Positions 10,301 through 18,980 of a DNA stretch of 64,000 bases are shown piece by piece. The translations under genes and the position numbers were made by a program. The notes under the pieces are model-generated. The model worked only from the letters and a program-made list of their open reading frames with translations, was not told where the DNA came from and did no database searches. Origin of the DNA: Marinoscillum sp. 108 (GTDB taxonomy: Bacteria > Bacteroidota > Bacteroidia > Cytophagales > Cyclobacteriaceae); assembly GCF_902506655.1 (NCBI RefSeq), contig NZ_LR734808.1, positions 1,240,001 to 1,304,000 on the forward strand. Direction: 5' to 3'. Position 1 is the first letter of the stretch. Each line of letters starts with the position of its first letter.

Positions 10301-10593
10301 AGGATGGAGATGCTTGCGCTATTTTCTGAAGAGGTAGAAGTGATCTCATCGATCCCAGCTGTTGATTTGAGTGCCTCTTCTATTTTGGTGGTCACCCCTT
10401 CTTCCATCTCCTCTGGAGAGGCTCCCGGATAAGTCACAGCGATATTGATTACCCTGTCCTTGGCCGTGGGAAAAAAGGATTTCTTCGTATTCAGAAAACT
10501 CACCACACCACCAAACAGGGTCAGTGCAATCAGAATATTGGCTAGAATGGGATACTTAACAAAATAGGCTACTAGACCTTTTATAGTACTCAT
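7384..10593 (-). CDS. RND efflux permease (AcrB/HAE1 type)
   Basis: 1069-residue inner-membrane proton-driven exporter with the usual duplicated layout: TM1, a large periplasmic porter domain, TM2-6, then a second copy. TM4 keeps the paired acidic proton-relay residues (GILVDDGIVIAEN) and the second half has ALSGVIINDAVVFLSKFN. The length is close to the family norm of about 1030-1070. It lies between its adaptor (11 bases upstream) and the TolC-type duct (36 bases downstream). No local regulator gene is present, unlike the second RND system at 33954-40572. Substrate class (drug, lipid or metal) cannot be read from the sequence, although the DD pair argues against the CusA metal type. Confidence 0.93.
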   Translation of the reverse strand: MSTIKGLVAYFVKYPILANILIALTLFGGVVSFLNTKKSFFPTAKDRVINIAVTYPGASPEEMEEGVTTKIEEALKSTAGIDEITSTSSENSASISILTFDNYDIDEVYTEVKNAVDGISSFPVGAEKPIVYKQRQRSTAQWLGLTGDVSLKTLKEYAEGIEDDLLATGVISQINVSGFPPLEISIEVSEETLRRYNLTFDQVASAVRLNNRDISAGSIKSANEEILIRSKAKETEADQISEIVVRSNTDGSKLLLRDIATIKEQFADEPSKALLNGKQAVFLEVRKLEAEDLTEISEAVDAYVKDFNAKNDAVQLTTTWDFNNMLTQRLDLLTSNGLVGLLLVLLSLGLFLSIRLSFWVAWGIPSSFLGMFILGTFVGLTVNMISLFGMILVIGILVDDGIVIAENIYAHFEKSKNPIQAAVRGTLEVLPAVFTSVVTTIVAFLPLLFLTGGFEFLKDMAYVVIFSLSFSLLEAFFILPAHLASKKVLSVKKEDTRSYKIRKVLNNGIDFMRYKVYGRMLSYSMKYRMVSMAVLLGFLIVVSGLLAGGQIKATFFPQIPFNSFNVNISFKPGEREQKVESYLTRFNDAIWKVNDDLKKEFETEKEIITYTFTNVGFSGDGESGSHAGNVNVMYEELDEYGINQFDLINKIRKEIGPVPEAEKFSIGGGNRWGKPVSIMLLGKNYTELKEAKDFLKAELENISDLKEIQDNVPVGRREMLFDLRPEAYFLGLTHDDITRQMRQGFFGEEVQRFMKGNDELRVWVRYPNSGRESISQLEDLKIKTASGQEFPLTQVADYRIERGVSGIKHFNSSRAVTVEADLQDPFAEVPPIIKRIEDTIVPQLKAKFPSVSIDYGGQSKESARAGAEIGLFFGGAFLLIFFILMITFRSFYQALLVVIMIPLGWFGAMFGHGVESWVSGRELPVSLLSVWGMVALSGVIINDAVVFLSKFNSLVKDDGLTVYQAAYEAGIARFRAIMLTSLTTVLGLYPLIKETSFQAQFLIPMAISVAYGVLIGTFIILLFFPVLILIFNDFRRALRWLWTGEKPSREDVERVLLDEKRLEEYKESA

Positions 10594-10604
10594 AGTCTGA
10601 ATTT

Positions 10605-11801
10605 TTAGTTAGATCCAAGGTTTCCACCTACTGGAGGGTTAGTAGAATCTGGAGCTCCGGTTTCACGATCTATGTCTTTCTGCTCAAGCTTAAACACGAT
10701 CATATTATTGTGGGCACTCACGAGTGGCTCTACCACCAGGTCCTCACCTACCTCGAGCCCGCTGATGATTACATTTTCATCCATGGTACGATGCACAAAA
10801 ACCTGCTTGACCTTCAGCAGCGTGTCTTCCACCACAAAAACCTCATTGGAGTTGTAAAGTGCACTTCTGGGAATAATCATCCCGTTTTCCACCTTCCTTG
10901 CAGGAATGGCGGACTGTATAAACTGACCATCATAAATCTTCTGCTTTCCTGGCTCTATAGAAATAAAGACATCTACCGATTGGGTATTTTGATTTACAAA
11001 ATCACTCATTCGTATCACCTCTCCCGCCCAGCTCTGCTGGGTTTCTTCCGAATAAATTTCAACCGGAGTGCCCAGCTGCACCCATGGAATGTCCTTGGTC
11101 TCTACAGAGACCTTCAACTCATGCGAGCCTGTCTTGATGATGGTCCCAATCTTGGTGCCAGGGTTAATGAACGCACCTGATTCCATATTCACTTCGGAGA
11201 TACTCCCATCGAAAGGCGCGTAATAACGATACTTCTTCAATCGCTCTTCTGCACTTTTGATGGTATAAAAAGTGGAATAGATCCCTTTGGTAGCCATGAA
11301 GGTTTTCTCCTTTTCAGATTTCGCCTCTGGCAACTCAGGTAAGTCCTTGTTAATATCTATAGAAGCGAAATAGGCCTCCCAGGCTTCAAAATTGCCAGAG
11401 TGGTCTATCTTCATATCGGGCAGTATGGCCGCAATGTCCCTGAGAAAATTGCTCTTTTGAGACTTCAGCGTGAGCGTAGCTTCTTTATCGTCTATGTAGA
11501 AGAGCAAAGTGCCCTTTCGGAAATTCTGTCCTTCCTTGAGTCTCACCTGACCTTCAAACATCCGTCCAGAAACTTCTGACAACAAGTCCAGAGACTGAGC
11601 CGTTTGTACCCTTCCAAAGGCCATTACATGCGTTTGGATGTCCTCATAAGAAACAGGAACTGTCTTGACATACTTCTTTACTACGGGTGGTTTTTTCATC
11701 TCCGGGGCTTCCTTTTGTCCGGCAAAGAAAAAGCTCATGCCGAAAGCCAATACCAAGACCCCCAATGTGATCCCAAGGATCATCCATTGTCTTTTTTTCA
11801 T
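10605..11801 (-). CDS. Membrane fusion protein (HlyD/AcrA type) of the RND system
   Basis: 398 residues: an N-terminal signal anchor (about 7-28, WMILGITLGVLVLAFG), a lipoyl/barrel-sandwich half around VSGRMFEGQVRLKEGQ, a helical hairpin of modest length, the second half-lipoyl with YAPFDGSISEVNMESGAFI, then beta-barrel and membrane-proximal domains. It would bridge the RND pump and the TolC duct in the periplasm. It is the first gene of the operon, and its start faces the msrB gene across 146 bases of intergenic DNA that should hold divergent promoters. The C-terminal Asn/Gly/Pro-rich tail after about residue 378 is probably disordered. Confidence 0.92.
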   Translation of the reverse strand: MKKRQWMILGITLGVLVLAFGMSFFFAGQKEAPEMKKPPVVKKYVKTVPVSYEDIQTHVMAFGRVQTAQSLDLLSEVSGRMFEGQVRLKEGQNFRKGTLLFYIDDKEATLTLKSQKSNFLRDIAAILPDMKIDHSGNFEAWEAYFASIDINKDLPELPEAKSEKEKTFMATKGIYSTFYTIKSAEERLKKYRYYAPFDGSISEVNMESGAFINPGTKIGTIIKTGSHELKVSVETKDIPWVQLGTPVEIYSEETQQSWAGEVIRMSDFVNQNTQSVDVFISIEPGKQKIYDGQFIQSAIPARKVENGMIIPRSALYNSNEVFVVEDTLLKVKQVFVHRTMDENVIISGLEVGEDLVVEPLVSAHNNMIVFKLEQKDIDRETGAPDSTNPPVGGNLGSN

Positions 11802-11947
11802 GTTAGTTTTAATAGATTGTGATAAGTCAAATGTGTTAAAAGGATTTCTTCATCTTTTGTTGCAAAAAAATAGGGTTACTTGATGAACGGAAGAAAAAAC
11901 ACTTTGAACTGTTATTGAGTATAATAAGAGGCAAAACTAATCGAATT

Positions 11948-12352
11948 ATGAGCAAACCAGAGAAAATAGATTTAACCGATGCTGACTGGAGTGAGAAGCT
12001 CACCCCTGAGCAATATCACGTACTCAGAGAGAAGGGTACAGAACGGGCATTTACAGGGCAGTTACTCAATAACAAAGCCGATGGCATATATGAATGCGCC
12101 GCCTGCGGCAATCCATTATTCAAATCAGACACCAAGTTCGATTCCGGATCGGGCTGGCCAAGTTTTTTCGAACCCTACTCCAAAGACTCTGTAGTACTCA
12201 AAATGGACAAATCCTTTGGAATGGTGCGCACTGAAGTGGAATGTGCCCGATGCGGTGGACATCTGGGGCATGTCTTTCATGATGGCCCACAGCCCACAGG
12301 AGAGCGCTACTGTATGAATAGCATCTCCCTCAACTTCAAAGCGGAGGAATAA
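11948..12352 (+). CDS. msrB: Peptide methionine (R)-S-oxide reductase MsrB, cytoplasmic
   Basis: 134-residue single-domain MsrB that reduces methionine-R-sulfoxide in proteins. Structural zinc is held by two CxxC pairs (Cys50/Cys53 in CAAC, Cys99/Cys102 in CARC). The catalytic Cys122 sits in RYCMNS, and GWPSF and GGHLGHVF are the family core. The first ATG at 11948 is chosen; an in-frame TTG at 11915 would add 11 residues without homology. No signal peptide is present. A second, exported MsrB lies at 16609, so the two probably protect different compartments. Confidence 0.95.
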   Translation: MSKPEKIDLTDADWSEKLTPEQYHVLREKGTERAFTGQLLNNKADGIYECAACGNPLFKSDTKFDSGSGWPSFFEPYSKDSVVLKMDKSFGMVRTEVECARCGGHLGHVFHDGPQPTGERYCMNSISLNFKAEE

Positions 12353-12476
12353 TGGCTTATCTACATCGTAAGAAGGGCTTGCCCCCTTCTTGCGGCAGAG
12401 AATAAAAATCACCCCACTCAAGTTCCAGAATAAATCAAAATCGACATATTTGCCTGTTCAAACTGTATGAAAAGGC

Positions 12477-13694
12477 ATGTATAATGTAGTCGTAATTGGG
12501 GGAGGCATCGTTGGCCTGGCATCTGCCCTCAAAATCAAAGAAAGCAATCCCAAACTGCGTGTAGCCGTAGTGGAAAAAGAAAAAGGGCTGGCTACCCACC
12601 AAACGGGACATAATAGTGGTGTGATCCACTCAGGACTATATTATAAGCCTGGCAGTCTGAAGGCCAAAAACTGTGTGGATGGTTATCACAAACTCATCAA
12701 GTTTTGCGACGAAGAAGAAATCCCCTACGAGCTCTGTGGCAAGATAGTAGTGGCCACCAACGAAGAGCAAATCACCACGCTCAACATGCTCTATGAGCGA
12801 GGCATCCAAAACGGCCTCACCGGGATGAAAAAACTCAATAAAGAGGAATTAAACGATTACGAACCTCATGTGAATGGCATAGAGGGTATTCATGTTCCTC
12901 AGACTGGAATCATAGACTACAAAGCCGTAGCAGCGAAGTATGCAGAAAAAATCCGGCATTTTGGTGGCGACATCTTTCCCGACAATAAAGTACTGGACAT
13001 ACAGGAAAACAAAGGCTTCATTCAGGTGATCACCCAGCATCAAACCCTGACAGCCCGACTGGTCATCAACTGCTCTGGCCTGTTTTCGGACAAAGTAGCT
13101 AAGCTAACAGGCGTACCTGTGAACTATCGGATCATTCCATTCCGGGGTGAGTACTTCAAACTTAAAAAGGAAAAAGAACACCTGGTGAAAAACCTCATCT
13201 ACCCTGTACCGGACCCCAACTTCCCTTTTCTTGGGGTCCACTTTACCCGAATGATCGGTGGCGGCATTGAGGCTGGTCCAAATGCAGTGCTGGCCTACAG
13301 AAGAGAAGGTTACACCAAATCTGACATCAACCTGGGTGAATTGGCTGGCACACTGGGGTGGAAAGGATTCAGAAAAGTAGCCGGGAAGTACTGGAAAACC
13401 GGATTGGGTGAATTTTACAGGTCCTATTCCAAGTCAGCATTCACCAAAGCCCTCCAGGAACTACTACCAGAAATACAAAAAAATGACCTGGAACCGGGTG
13501 GGTCTGGTGTGAGGGCACAAGCCTGTGACCGTGAAGGTGGCCTGATCGATGATTTTTTGATCTTGGAAAGCGATAAAGTGATCAATGTAGGCAATGCACC
13601 CTCTCCGGCAGCCACCTCGTCGCTGGCCATCGGCGAACATGTAGCAGGGCTGGCCTTGAAACGATTTGAGAAAGTGACAGTAGAGAAGAGCTAA
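12477..13694 (+). CDS. lhgO: L-2-hydroxyglutarate dehydrogenase/oxidase (LhgO family)
   Basis: 405-residue FAD-dependent oxidoreductase of the DAO superfamily that converts L-2-hydroxyglutarate to 2-oxoglutarate. The dinucleotide-binding loop VVVIGGGIVGLASALKI is at residues 4-20. HQTGHNSGVIHSGLYY near 41-56 is the strongly conserved LhgO segment, and the C-terminal GSGVRAQACDREGGLIDDF is also typical. It is a single-gene unit ended by a 19-bp perfect hairpin. The usual role is metabolite repair of a side product of malate or lactate dehydrogenase; electrons probably go to the quinone pool. Confidence 0.93.
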   Translation: MYNVVVIGGGIVGLASALKIKESNPKLRVAVVEKEKGLATHQTGHNSGVIHSGLYYKPGSLKAKNCVDGYHKLIKFCDEEEIPYELCGKIVVATNEEQITTLNMLYERGIQNGLTGMKKLNKEELNDYEPHVNGIEGIHVPQTGIIDYKAVAAKYAEKIRHFGGDIFPDNKVLDIQENKGFIQVITQHQTLTARLVINCSGLFSDKVAKLTGVPVNYRIIPFRGEYFKLKKEKEHLVKNLIYPVPDPNFPFLGVHFTRMIGGGIEAGPNAVLAYRREGYTKSDINLGELAGTLGWKGFRKVAGKYWKTGLGEFYRSYSKSAFTKALQELLPEIQKNDLEPGGSGVRAQACDREGGLIDDFLILESDKVINVGNAPSPAATSSLAIGEHVAGLALKRFEKVTVEKS

Positions 13695-13734
13695 AAGGAA
13701 AGGCCCTCCATTAACAATGGAGGGCCTTTCCTTT
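13694..13734. terminator. Strong bidirectional terminator
   Basis: Perfect 19-bp stem: left arm 13694-13712 beginning AAAGGAAAGG, AAC loop, right arm 13716-13734. A-rich and T-rich stem ends allow use from both strands. It lies between convergent lhgO and the M16 gene. Confidence 0.85.
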
Positions 13735-13760
13735 CTTAGCAACACTTATGAAGCCTCTTT

Positions 13761-15143
13761 TCAGAAATTGTCCAAAGCGTTTTGATAGTCTTCTATCTGC
13801 TTTTCAATCACCTTTTTATCTCCTACCACCACGATGGTCATTTTCTCATAATCCAGATACTTACGAGTCATCTCAGTCACCTGCTCGGGTGTGACGGCAT
13901 AAACATTCTTTACATATTCGGTGAGGTATGAGTCATCCAGGCCGTATAAGTCTAGAAACGACAGCTGACCGATAATTCCACCAGGAGATGAGTTTTGCAA
14001 AACAAATATCCCTGCTCTATAATTCTTAATACCGTCCAATTCTTCAACTCCCGGGACCTCACTCCTCAGCTTATTGATCTCATACGAAATCTCCTTGAGA
14101 GAAGGCCCTGTAACATCAGTGGTCACATCTGCCATTTCATACCAGGTGGCAGCTCCATACCTGGTATCTACTGTACTTCTGGGTGAGTACGTATAGCCTT
14201 TGTCTTCCCTAATGTTCGAGGTGATCCTGGAGGCAAAAGAACCTCCCAACAAATAATTGGTCACAGAAAGTGGAATGAAATCCGGATGCGAAGGATCTAC
14301 CACAGGCAGCCCCATGATGATAGTAGACTGGGGAGCATCTGCCCTATCCAGAATTTCCACACCGGGCTTAGCCACAGCCTCAGGCACATCAAAGCTCACA
14401 GCAGGGCCTGTGACCCACTGCGAGAAGGCTTTGGTTATTGCCTCCTTCATCTCAGCCTCATTGAAAACGCCAGCCACATACACCACCGTACGCTGAGCTC
14501 CAAAATTGTCGCTGTAAAATTTGCGTACATCATCAATGGTGTAGCTATCCAGTATTTCCTCTGTAGGGTAGATATCTCCATAAGGATGATTTCCATATAT
14601 AATCTTATTGAACTTCTCCGTAGCCTGAGGCTGCGGCCTGGACATCTGAACACTCAGGTCTCTTTTCCTGTCATTGATCAATCTGCTGAGTTCTCCTCCT
14701 GGAAAAGCCGGCTGCTGCAACACATCGGCGATCAGGCCTACAAGGTCAGCACCAAATTCGGAAAGCACCTCGCCTGACGCTGTGGTCTGGTTGGGGCCTA
14801 CTCCTATATTGATCTGACCACCCATATTAGCGGCAGCCAGTGATACCTCCTGAGCTGTGCGGGTGGTGGTGCCCTCCTGCATCAGGTCAGCGGTAATATC
14901 TGCCAACCATATCTGACCTTCCCCTTCATGAATATTGCCGGTTTTCACTACAGCACTGACAGTCACCTTCGGAAGGTTTCCGTAAGGTATCATCACCACA
15001 GTCAAACCATTATCCAGTTTGAAAGTGGTTTTCTCAGGTAGGGTAAAATCCTTTGGAGTTCCTCCGGCGGGTGGTGTTTGTTTTTGAGCAAACACTGCCA
15101 GGCAAATAACGATGTTGAATAAATATAATGTAATGCGCTTCAT
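13761..15143 (-). CDS. M16-family peptidase-like protein, non-catalytic partner
   Basis: 460 residues with a signal peptide (hydrophobic core about 5-18, MKRITLYLFNIVICLAVFAQ) and the two M16 half-domains. The position of the zinc motif HxxEH is occupied by a segment reading WLADITADLM after NIHEGEGQ, so the metal ligands are missing. This matches the non-catalytic subunit of heterodimeric M16 proteases, which contributes a conserved R/Y substrate loop. It starts 7 bases downstream of the catalytic M16 gene, so the two should be co-translated and assemble as a periplasmic heterodimer. Natural substrates are unknown. Confidence 0.9.
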   Translation of the reverse strand: MKRITLYLFNIVICLAVFAQKQTPPAGGTPKDFTLPEKTTFKLDNGLTVVMIPYGNLPKVTVSAVVKTGNIHEGEGQIWLADITADLMQEGTTTRTAQEVSLAAANMGGQINIGVGPNQTTASGEVLSEFGADLVGLIADVLQQPAFPGGELSRLINDRKRDLSVQMSRPQPQATEKFNKIIYGNHPYGDIYPTEEILDSYTIDDVRKFYSDNFGAQRTVVYVAGVFNEAEMKEAITKAFSQWVTGPAVSFDVPEAVAKPGVEILDRADAPQSTIIMGLPVVDPSHPDFIPLSVTNYLLGGSFASRITSNIREDKGYTYSPRSTVDTRYGAATWYEMADVTTDVTGPSLKEISYEINKLRSEVPGVEELDGIKNYRAGIFVLQNSSPGGIIGQLSFLDLYGLDDSYLTEYVKNVYAVTPEQVTEMTRKYLDYEKMTIVVVGDKKVIEKQIEDYQNALDNF

Positions 15144-15150
15144 GACCTTA

Positions 15151-16530
15151 TCAATTTTCTTCAGTAGTAGGTTCCAAAATCAAAATCGTTCGATTTTCAG
15201 GCACGAGGTATTCCTCTGCCGTGCGTTTCAATAGGTCAGGAGTGATTTTCCTGAACTCGCCTTCCAGAAGGTTGATTCTTCCCGGGTCATCATCGAAAAG
15301 GGCAAAAGAAGCCAAAAGGTCAGCGCGTCCAAATCCGAAAAAACCTCCCAAATTGGAGTAAAGATCCGACCTCATTTTGATCAATGCCCGATCCAAATCT
15401 GCCTGAGTCACTTCCTTGGAGGTGAACTCATCAATCGCCTGATTTAACACTGCAGTAATGCTATCGGAGGGTACTTCCGCATCATGAATGAGTGACCCCA
15501 TCCACAACATCGGACCATTATAGTTAAACATGTTTCCGAGTAAGTTGATCCCTCCATCCACAGATCCTGTATATCCTTTTTCCTTTACAAAGCGCTGATT
15601 TAGCAACGCATCGTCTCCCTGCAGCAAGAGTTGATCAATTAATCCCATGGCATAATACTCTGGTGTATTGCGCTCTGGCATGTGATAGGCAAAGGCCAAT
15701 GCAGGGCGAGTGGCCAGCTTATCTGGTTTGCTAAACACCTTTTCGGCTGTTTGCTTAGGCTCTGAAATATCCGCTACCGGAGGCAACTCAGCTGAAGGCA
15801 AGTCACCAAAATACTCCTGAATCCATTGTCTGGTCTCGTCCTTCTCAAAATCCCCTACTACCACCAGTACTGCGTTATTAGGAGCATAGAAGGTATCAAA
15901 AAAGCTTTTCACATCTTCAAGAGTGGCTGCATCCAGATCTTCCAGGTCTCCATAAAAGTTGTGTGCATTATACCAGTTTTCATTGGCGTACTGTGGCATA
16001 TCCAACCAGGGAAATCCTCCATAGGGTTGGTTCAGTACATTAACTTTTACCTCATTCTTCACTACTCCCTGTTGGTTGATCAGGTTATCCTCAGTGATGG
16101 CCAAACCGCTCATTCTGTCTGCCTCTGCCCACAAGGCAGTCTGTAGTTTGTGCGCCGGCAAAATCTCAAAATAATTGGTGAAATCGAATCTGGTAGATCC
16201 ATTGAGGACTCCCCCATTTTGTTGTACCAGTTTCACAAACTCCATTTTGCCTAAGTTCTCTGATCCCTGAAACATCATGTGTTCAAAAAGATGAGCAAAA
16301 CCTGTTCGATCCTGGGGTTCGATCCTGAACCCAATGTTATAATACACCGCCACAACCACAGTCGGAGCAGTTTTATCCTGAGAAAAAACCACTTTCAACC
16401 CGTTGTTGAGCTTATAATAATCTACTGGCACTTGGTATGAATAGTCCTGAGGGGATTCTGCCTTTTGGGGATTGCACCCAAACATCAGAGACACCAGCAC
16501 CACACCTGTCCATTTGCATATTTTGTTCAT
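15151..16530 (-). CDS. M16-family zinc metallopeptidase, catalytic subunit
   Basis: 459-residue lipoprotein (lipobox MFGC, Cys19) with the inverted zinc motif HLFEH at His80-Glu83-His84 and the downstream glutamate in VVKNEVKVN, i.e. the HxxEH...E set of pitrilysin-family peptidases. Two M16 halves span about 35-245 and 250-450. It is transcribed ahead of the non-catalytic partner gene (7-base gap). It is probably envelope-anchored and degrades peptides outside the cytoplasm. It is divergent from the exported msrB gene, with which it shares a 78-base intergenic region. Confidence 0.93.
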   Translation of the reverse strand: MNKICKWTGVVLVSLMFGCNPQKAESPQDYSYQVPVDYYKLNNGLKVVFSQDKTAPTVVVAVYYNIGFRIEPQDRTGFAHLFEHMMFQGSENLGKMEFVKLVQQNGGVLNGSTRFDFTNYFEILPAHKLQTALWAEADRMSGLAITEDNLINQQGVVKNEVKVNVLNQPYGGFPWLDMPQYANENWYNAHNFYGDLEDLDAATLEDVKSFFDTFYAPNNAVLVVVGDFEKDETRQWIQEYFGDLPSAELPPVADISEPKQTAEKVFSKPDKLATRPALAFAYHMPERNTPEYYAMGLIDQLLLQGDDALLNQRFVKEKGYTGSVDGGINLLGNMFNYNGPMLWMGSLIHDAEVPSDSITAVLNQAIDEFTSKEVTQADLDRALIKMRSDLYSNLGGFFGFGRADLLASFALFDDDPGRINLLEGEFRKITPDLLKRTAEEYLVPENRTILILEPTTEEN

Positions 16531-16564
16531 ATTGAAAAAATTTAAACTTTTAGTAGCGTGTTTC

Positions 16565-16580
16565 TTGTTAAAGGTAACAA
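16565..16580. promoter_or_regulatory. Inverted repeat in a divergent promoter region (possible operator)
   Basis: TTGTTA (16565-16570) and TAACAA (16575-16580) form perfect 6-bp arms around AAGG. It sits between the M16 operon and the exported msrB. It is short, so chance is a real alternative. Confidence 0.25.
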
Positions 16581-16608
16581 ATCACAAATCTCACTTGTCA
16601 GACTTTTT

Positions 16609-17118
16609 ATGAACGGATTAAAATTATTAAGTACGGTAATTATCCTTGGAATCCTCAGCCAGGCATGCGCCCAGGAAAAAACAGCTAATGAGAGCGGCCA
16701 GGAGAAAACTACAGAAAGTGATATCATCCCAATTAAACTAGCAAATTCGGAATGGAAGCAAAGACTTTCACCGGAAGCCTATTATGTAATGAGAGAGCAA
16801 GGCACAGAGCGTGCTTTTACAGGAGCCTATTGGGATCATAAAAAAGAAGGAACTTATGTGTGTAAAGCCTGTGACCTACCTCTATTCAGCTCTGAGACCA
16901 AATTCAAATCCGGTACAGGGTGGCCGAGTTTCTATGAGCCTCTGGCAAAGTCAAATGTAGGGGAAGAAAAAGACTCTTCATACGGGATGGCTCGCACCGA
17001 AGTGCATTGTGCCAGATGTGGTGGTCACCTAGGACATATTTTCCCTGATGGCCCCAAACCCACAGGTTTGAGGTACTGCATCAACTCTGTATCTCTGAAT
17101 TTTAAACCGAAGGACTGA
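16609..17118 (+). CDS. msrB: Exported/lipoprotein peptide methionine (R)-S-oxide reductase MsrB
   Basis: 169 residues: an N-terminal signal with LSQAC ending at Cys20 (a relaxed lipobox), a charged linker of about 20 residues, then a full MsrB domain. CKAC and CARC zinc pairs and the catalytic cysteine in RYCINS are all present. ATG at 16609 is preferred to an in-frame GTG at 16558, because only the former places the hydrophobic core at the N-terminus. It probably repairs oxidised methionines in envelope proteins. The 3' end overlaps the convergent hydrolase gene by 17 bases. It is a paralogue of the cytosolic MsrB at 11948. Confidence 0.92.
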   Translation: MNGLKLLSTVIILGILSQACAQEKTANESGQEKTTESDIIPIKLANSEWKQRLSPEAYYVMREQGTERAFTGAYWDHKKEGTYVCKACDLPLFSSETKFKSGTGWPSFYEPLAKSNVGEEKDSSYGMARTEVHCARCGGHLGHIFPDGPKPTGLRYCINSVSLNFKPKD

Positions 17119-18079
17119 TTCCGAGCTGCTCGTGGATGAACGCCTCTGCCCGCTTCTCCATATAACTGTAGGCATTTCCCGGCAAGGTAAATCCAACGTG
17201 TCCTCCCTTTTTGGGTGTTTCCAGGTAAACAAATTCGCTTTGATGAGCAATGTCATAAGGCGAACAGGCAGGCCCCAACATCGGATCGTTTTGAGCATTC
17301 ACTATCAACACTGGTACGCTTATGCCTGGTAAGTATTGATCGCACGTAGCAGATGCAAAAAAATCGTCCTTACTCTGAAAGCCATGAAGGGGAGCCGTGT
17401 ATCTATCATGAAAAGTATCAAAATCTTTCAGTGAATCTAGCCCCTCTGAAGAAACCACCCCTGGGTGCGCCTCAGCCTTGATCCTGATTTTCTCCACCAG
17501 CTTCTTCAAAAAACGCTGCTCATAGAGTCTATTCTCCTTTTTCAGAAGTTGGATCGCACTGTCCCGTAGGTCACAGGGTACGGAGAAGAAAACACCACCC
17601 TTGATCTCGGAAGCTCGTGACTGCTCACCGAGGTATTTCAGGCTCATGCTTCCCCCCATGGAATATCCCACCAGCGCCACCGATTCGTAACCTTCCTCCA
17701 GCACCCGATCAATGACCACTGACAGGTCTTCTGTGTCGCCATGATGATAAAATCGAGGCAAACGATTCATCTCTCCGCTACAGCTCCGGCAGTTCCATGC
17801 CATAACGTCCCATCCCCGATCTCTGAAAAATTTGGCAGTGCGCTTGACATAGTACCTTTCCGATCCACCTTCAAGTCCGTGAGTAATCACAATACACCTG
17901 TCTTTGTTGTTTTTGATCCAGTCTAAATCCAAAAAATCTCCATCTCCAAGCTCAAGCCGTTCGCGCTCATAGAGGTCGTTGGGCTCCTTAAAGAACATGG
18001 AGGGCACAATGGTCTCAAGGTGAGCATTGAAAAGGTAAAATGGCGGATTCTTGTATTCCGATTTCTTAATAACAGGCAT
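17102..18079 (-). CDS. YheT-family alpha/beta hydrolase
   Basis: 325-residue cytoplasmic hydrolase. [15 protein letters not shown] is the oxyanion-hole segment and the unusual [20 protein letters not shown] stretch is diagnostic of the YheT/ABHD1-3 group. The nucleophile elbow is [15 protein letters not shown], with a late Asp in NAQNDPML and His in KGGHVGF completing the triad. It is known as an esterase-like family with poorly defined substrates. It lies 26 bases downstream of the SprB/cytochrome lipoprotein gene and may share its transcript. Confidence 0.9.
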   Translation of the reverse strand: MPVIKKSEYKNPPFYLFNAHLETIVPSMFFKEPNDLYERERLELGDGDFLDLDWIKNNKDRCIVITHGLEGGSERYYVKRTAKFFRDRGWDVMAWNCRSCSGEMNRLPRFYHHGDTEDLSVVIDRVLEEGYESVALVGYSMGGSMSLKYLGEQSRASEIKGGVFFSVPCDLRDSAIQLLKKENRLYEQRFLKKLVEKIRIKAEAHPGVVSSEGLDSLKDFDTFHDRYTAPLHGFQSKDDFFASATCDQYLPGISVPVLIVNAQNDPMLGPACSPYDIAHQSEFVYLETPKKGGHVGFTLPGNAYSYMEKRAEAFIHEQLGISPSV

Positions 18080-18105
18080 TCACATTATTTATCGGAGTTC
18101 TGGCA

Positions 18106-18900
18106 CTAGTTATCCAGGGCACCATCTTCTACCCAGCACGCAATCAGGTCTATTTGCTGCTGAGTGAGATCTGGTCTTCCGGCTGGCGGCATCTGTCCGG
18201 CATTGGTTCTGACCTTGATACGAGCTGCCTGCCCGATAACCGAAGCCTTACTCGTGAGCTGTGGCGACTGCACATCTCCATGACACCCTTGCACAGCACA
18301 GTTGGCACTGATGATAGGCATAATATCAGCATCAAGACTGACACCAGTGTCGATAGTGGCAGAAACAGAAGCTACGCATCCGCTTTCATCCTTAACAGAA
18401 AAAGTGTAATCCCCGGCTGCAAGTCCATCAAACTCTGAAGACGATTGAAAAGTACTGCCATCCTTGCTATAAGTGTAATCCCCATTACCGGATGAGGCTC
18501 CCAGAGAAACCGAGCCGTTGGCTGAGCCACAACCAGCTGAAGACTGGCTTGCAACAGCAAGCGTCACCCCACCACTCTCAGAAGCAATATTCGTACTAAC
18601 AGTCGCGGTACAGCCATTCTGATCCATCGCAGTAACGGTATAATTGCCAGCAGACAAGGCATCAAAGGTGCCCTCTTGCTGAAAGTCCGTACCATTTATA
18701 CTAAAGGTCACAGCGCCCTCGCCACCAGTAGAACTAGCTACCAGACCTCCCTTGTCTGAGCATGTGGTAGGCTCCACGGAGACAATGCTCACCACGAGAT
18801 CCGACCCTGAACAATCTTTCTTTAAATCGCTCTCCTTTTCGGACGAGCATGACACAACAATCAATAGGAGGATAAAGGAAATGGAATGAGATCTTTTCAT
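18106..18900 (-). CDS. Lipoprotein with SprB-type repeats and a C-terminal cytochrome c-like domain
   Basis: 264 residues from the ATG at 18900 (an earlier TTG at 18942 lacks support). The lipobox VVSC ends at Cys18. Two SprB-like beta-sandwich repeats follow (about 35-115 and 115-190), each with the pattern GLxAGxYT(F/V)xxxDxxGCxA. The C-terminus carries CAVQGCH near residue 200 and a distal GQMPPAG near 235, the Cys-x4-Cys-His heme site and Met ligand seen in small Bacteroidota/Planctomycete-type cytochrome domains. It could be a surface-exposed or outer-membrane heme protein. The redox partner is unknown. The x4 spacing (rather than CxxCH) leaves heme attachment to be proven. Confidence 0.75.
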   Translation of the reverse strand: MKRSHSISFILLLIVVSCSSEKESDLKKDCSGSDLVVSIVSVEPTTCSDKGGLVASSTGGEGAVTFSINGTDFQQEGTFDALSAGNYTVTAMDQNGCTATVSTNIASESGGVTLAVASQSSAGCGSANGSVSLGASSGNGDYTYSKDGSTFQSSSEFDGLAAGDYTFSVKDESGCVASVSATIDTGVSLDADIMPIISANCAVQGCHGDVQSPQLTSKASVIGQAARIKVRTNAGQMPPAGRPDLTQQQIDLIACWVEDGALDN

Positions 18901-18980
18901 CTGACTGACAGGTAGGTGAACAACTAAACAGTAATTAAACAATATGAATGTACAAAAACCTGAAGATAGATACGGAAATT

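Noticed and set aside
14286-14777. 163-codon + frame inside the M16 gene
   Set aside because: Antisense shadow of a strongly conserved protease-family gene.
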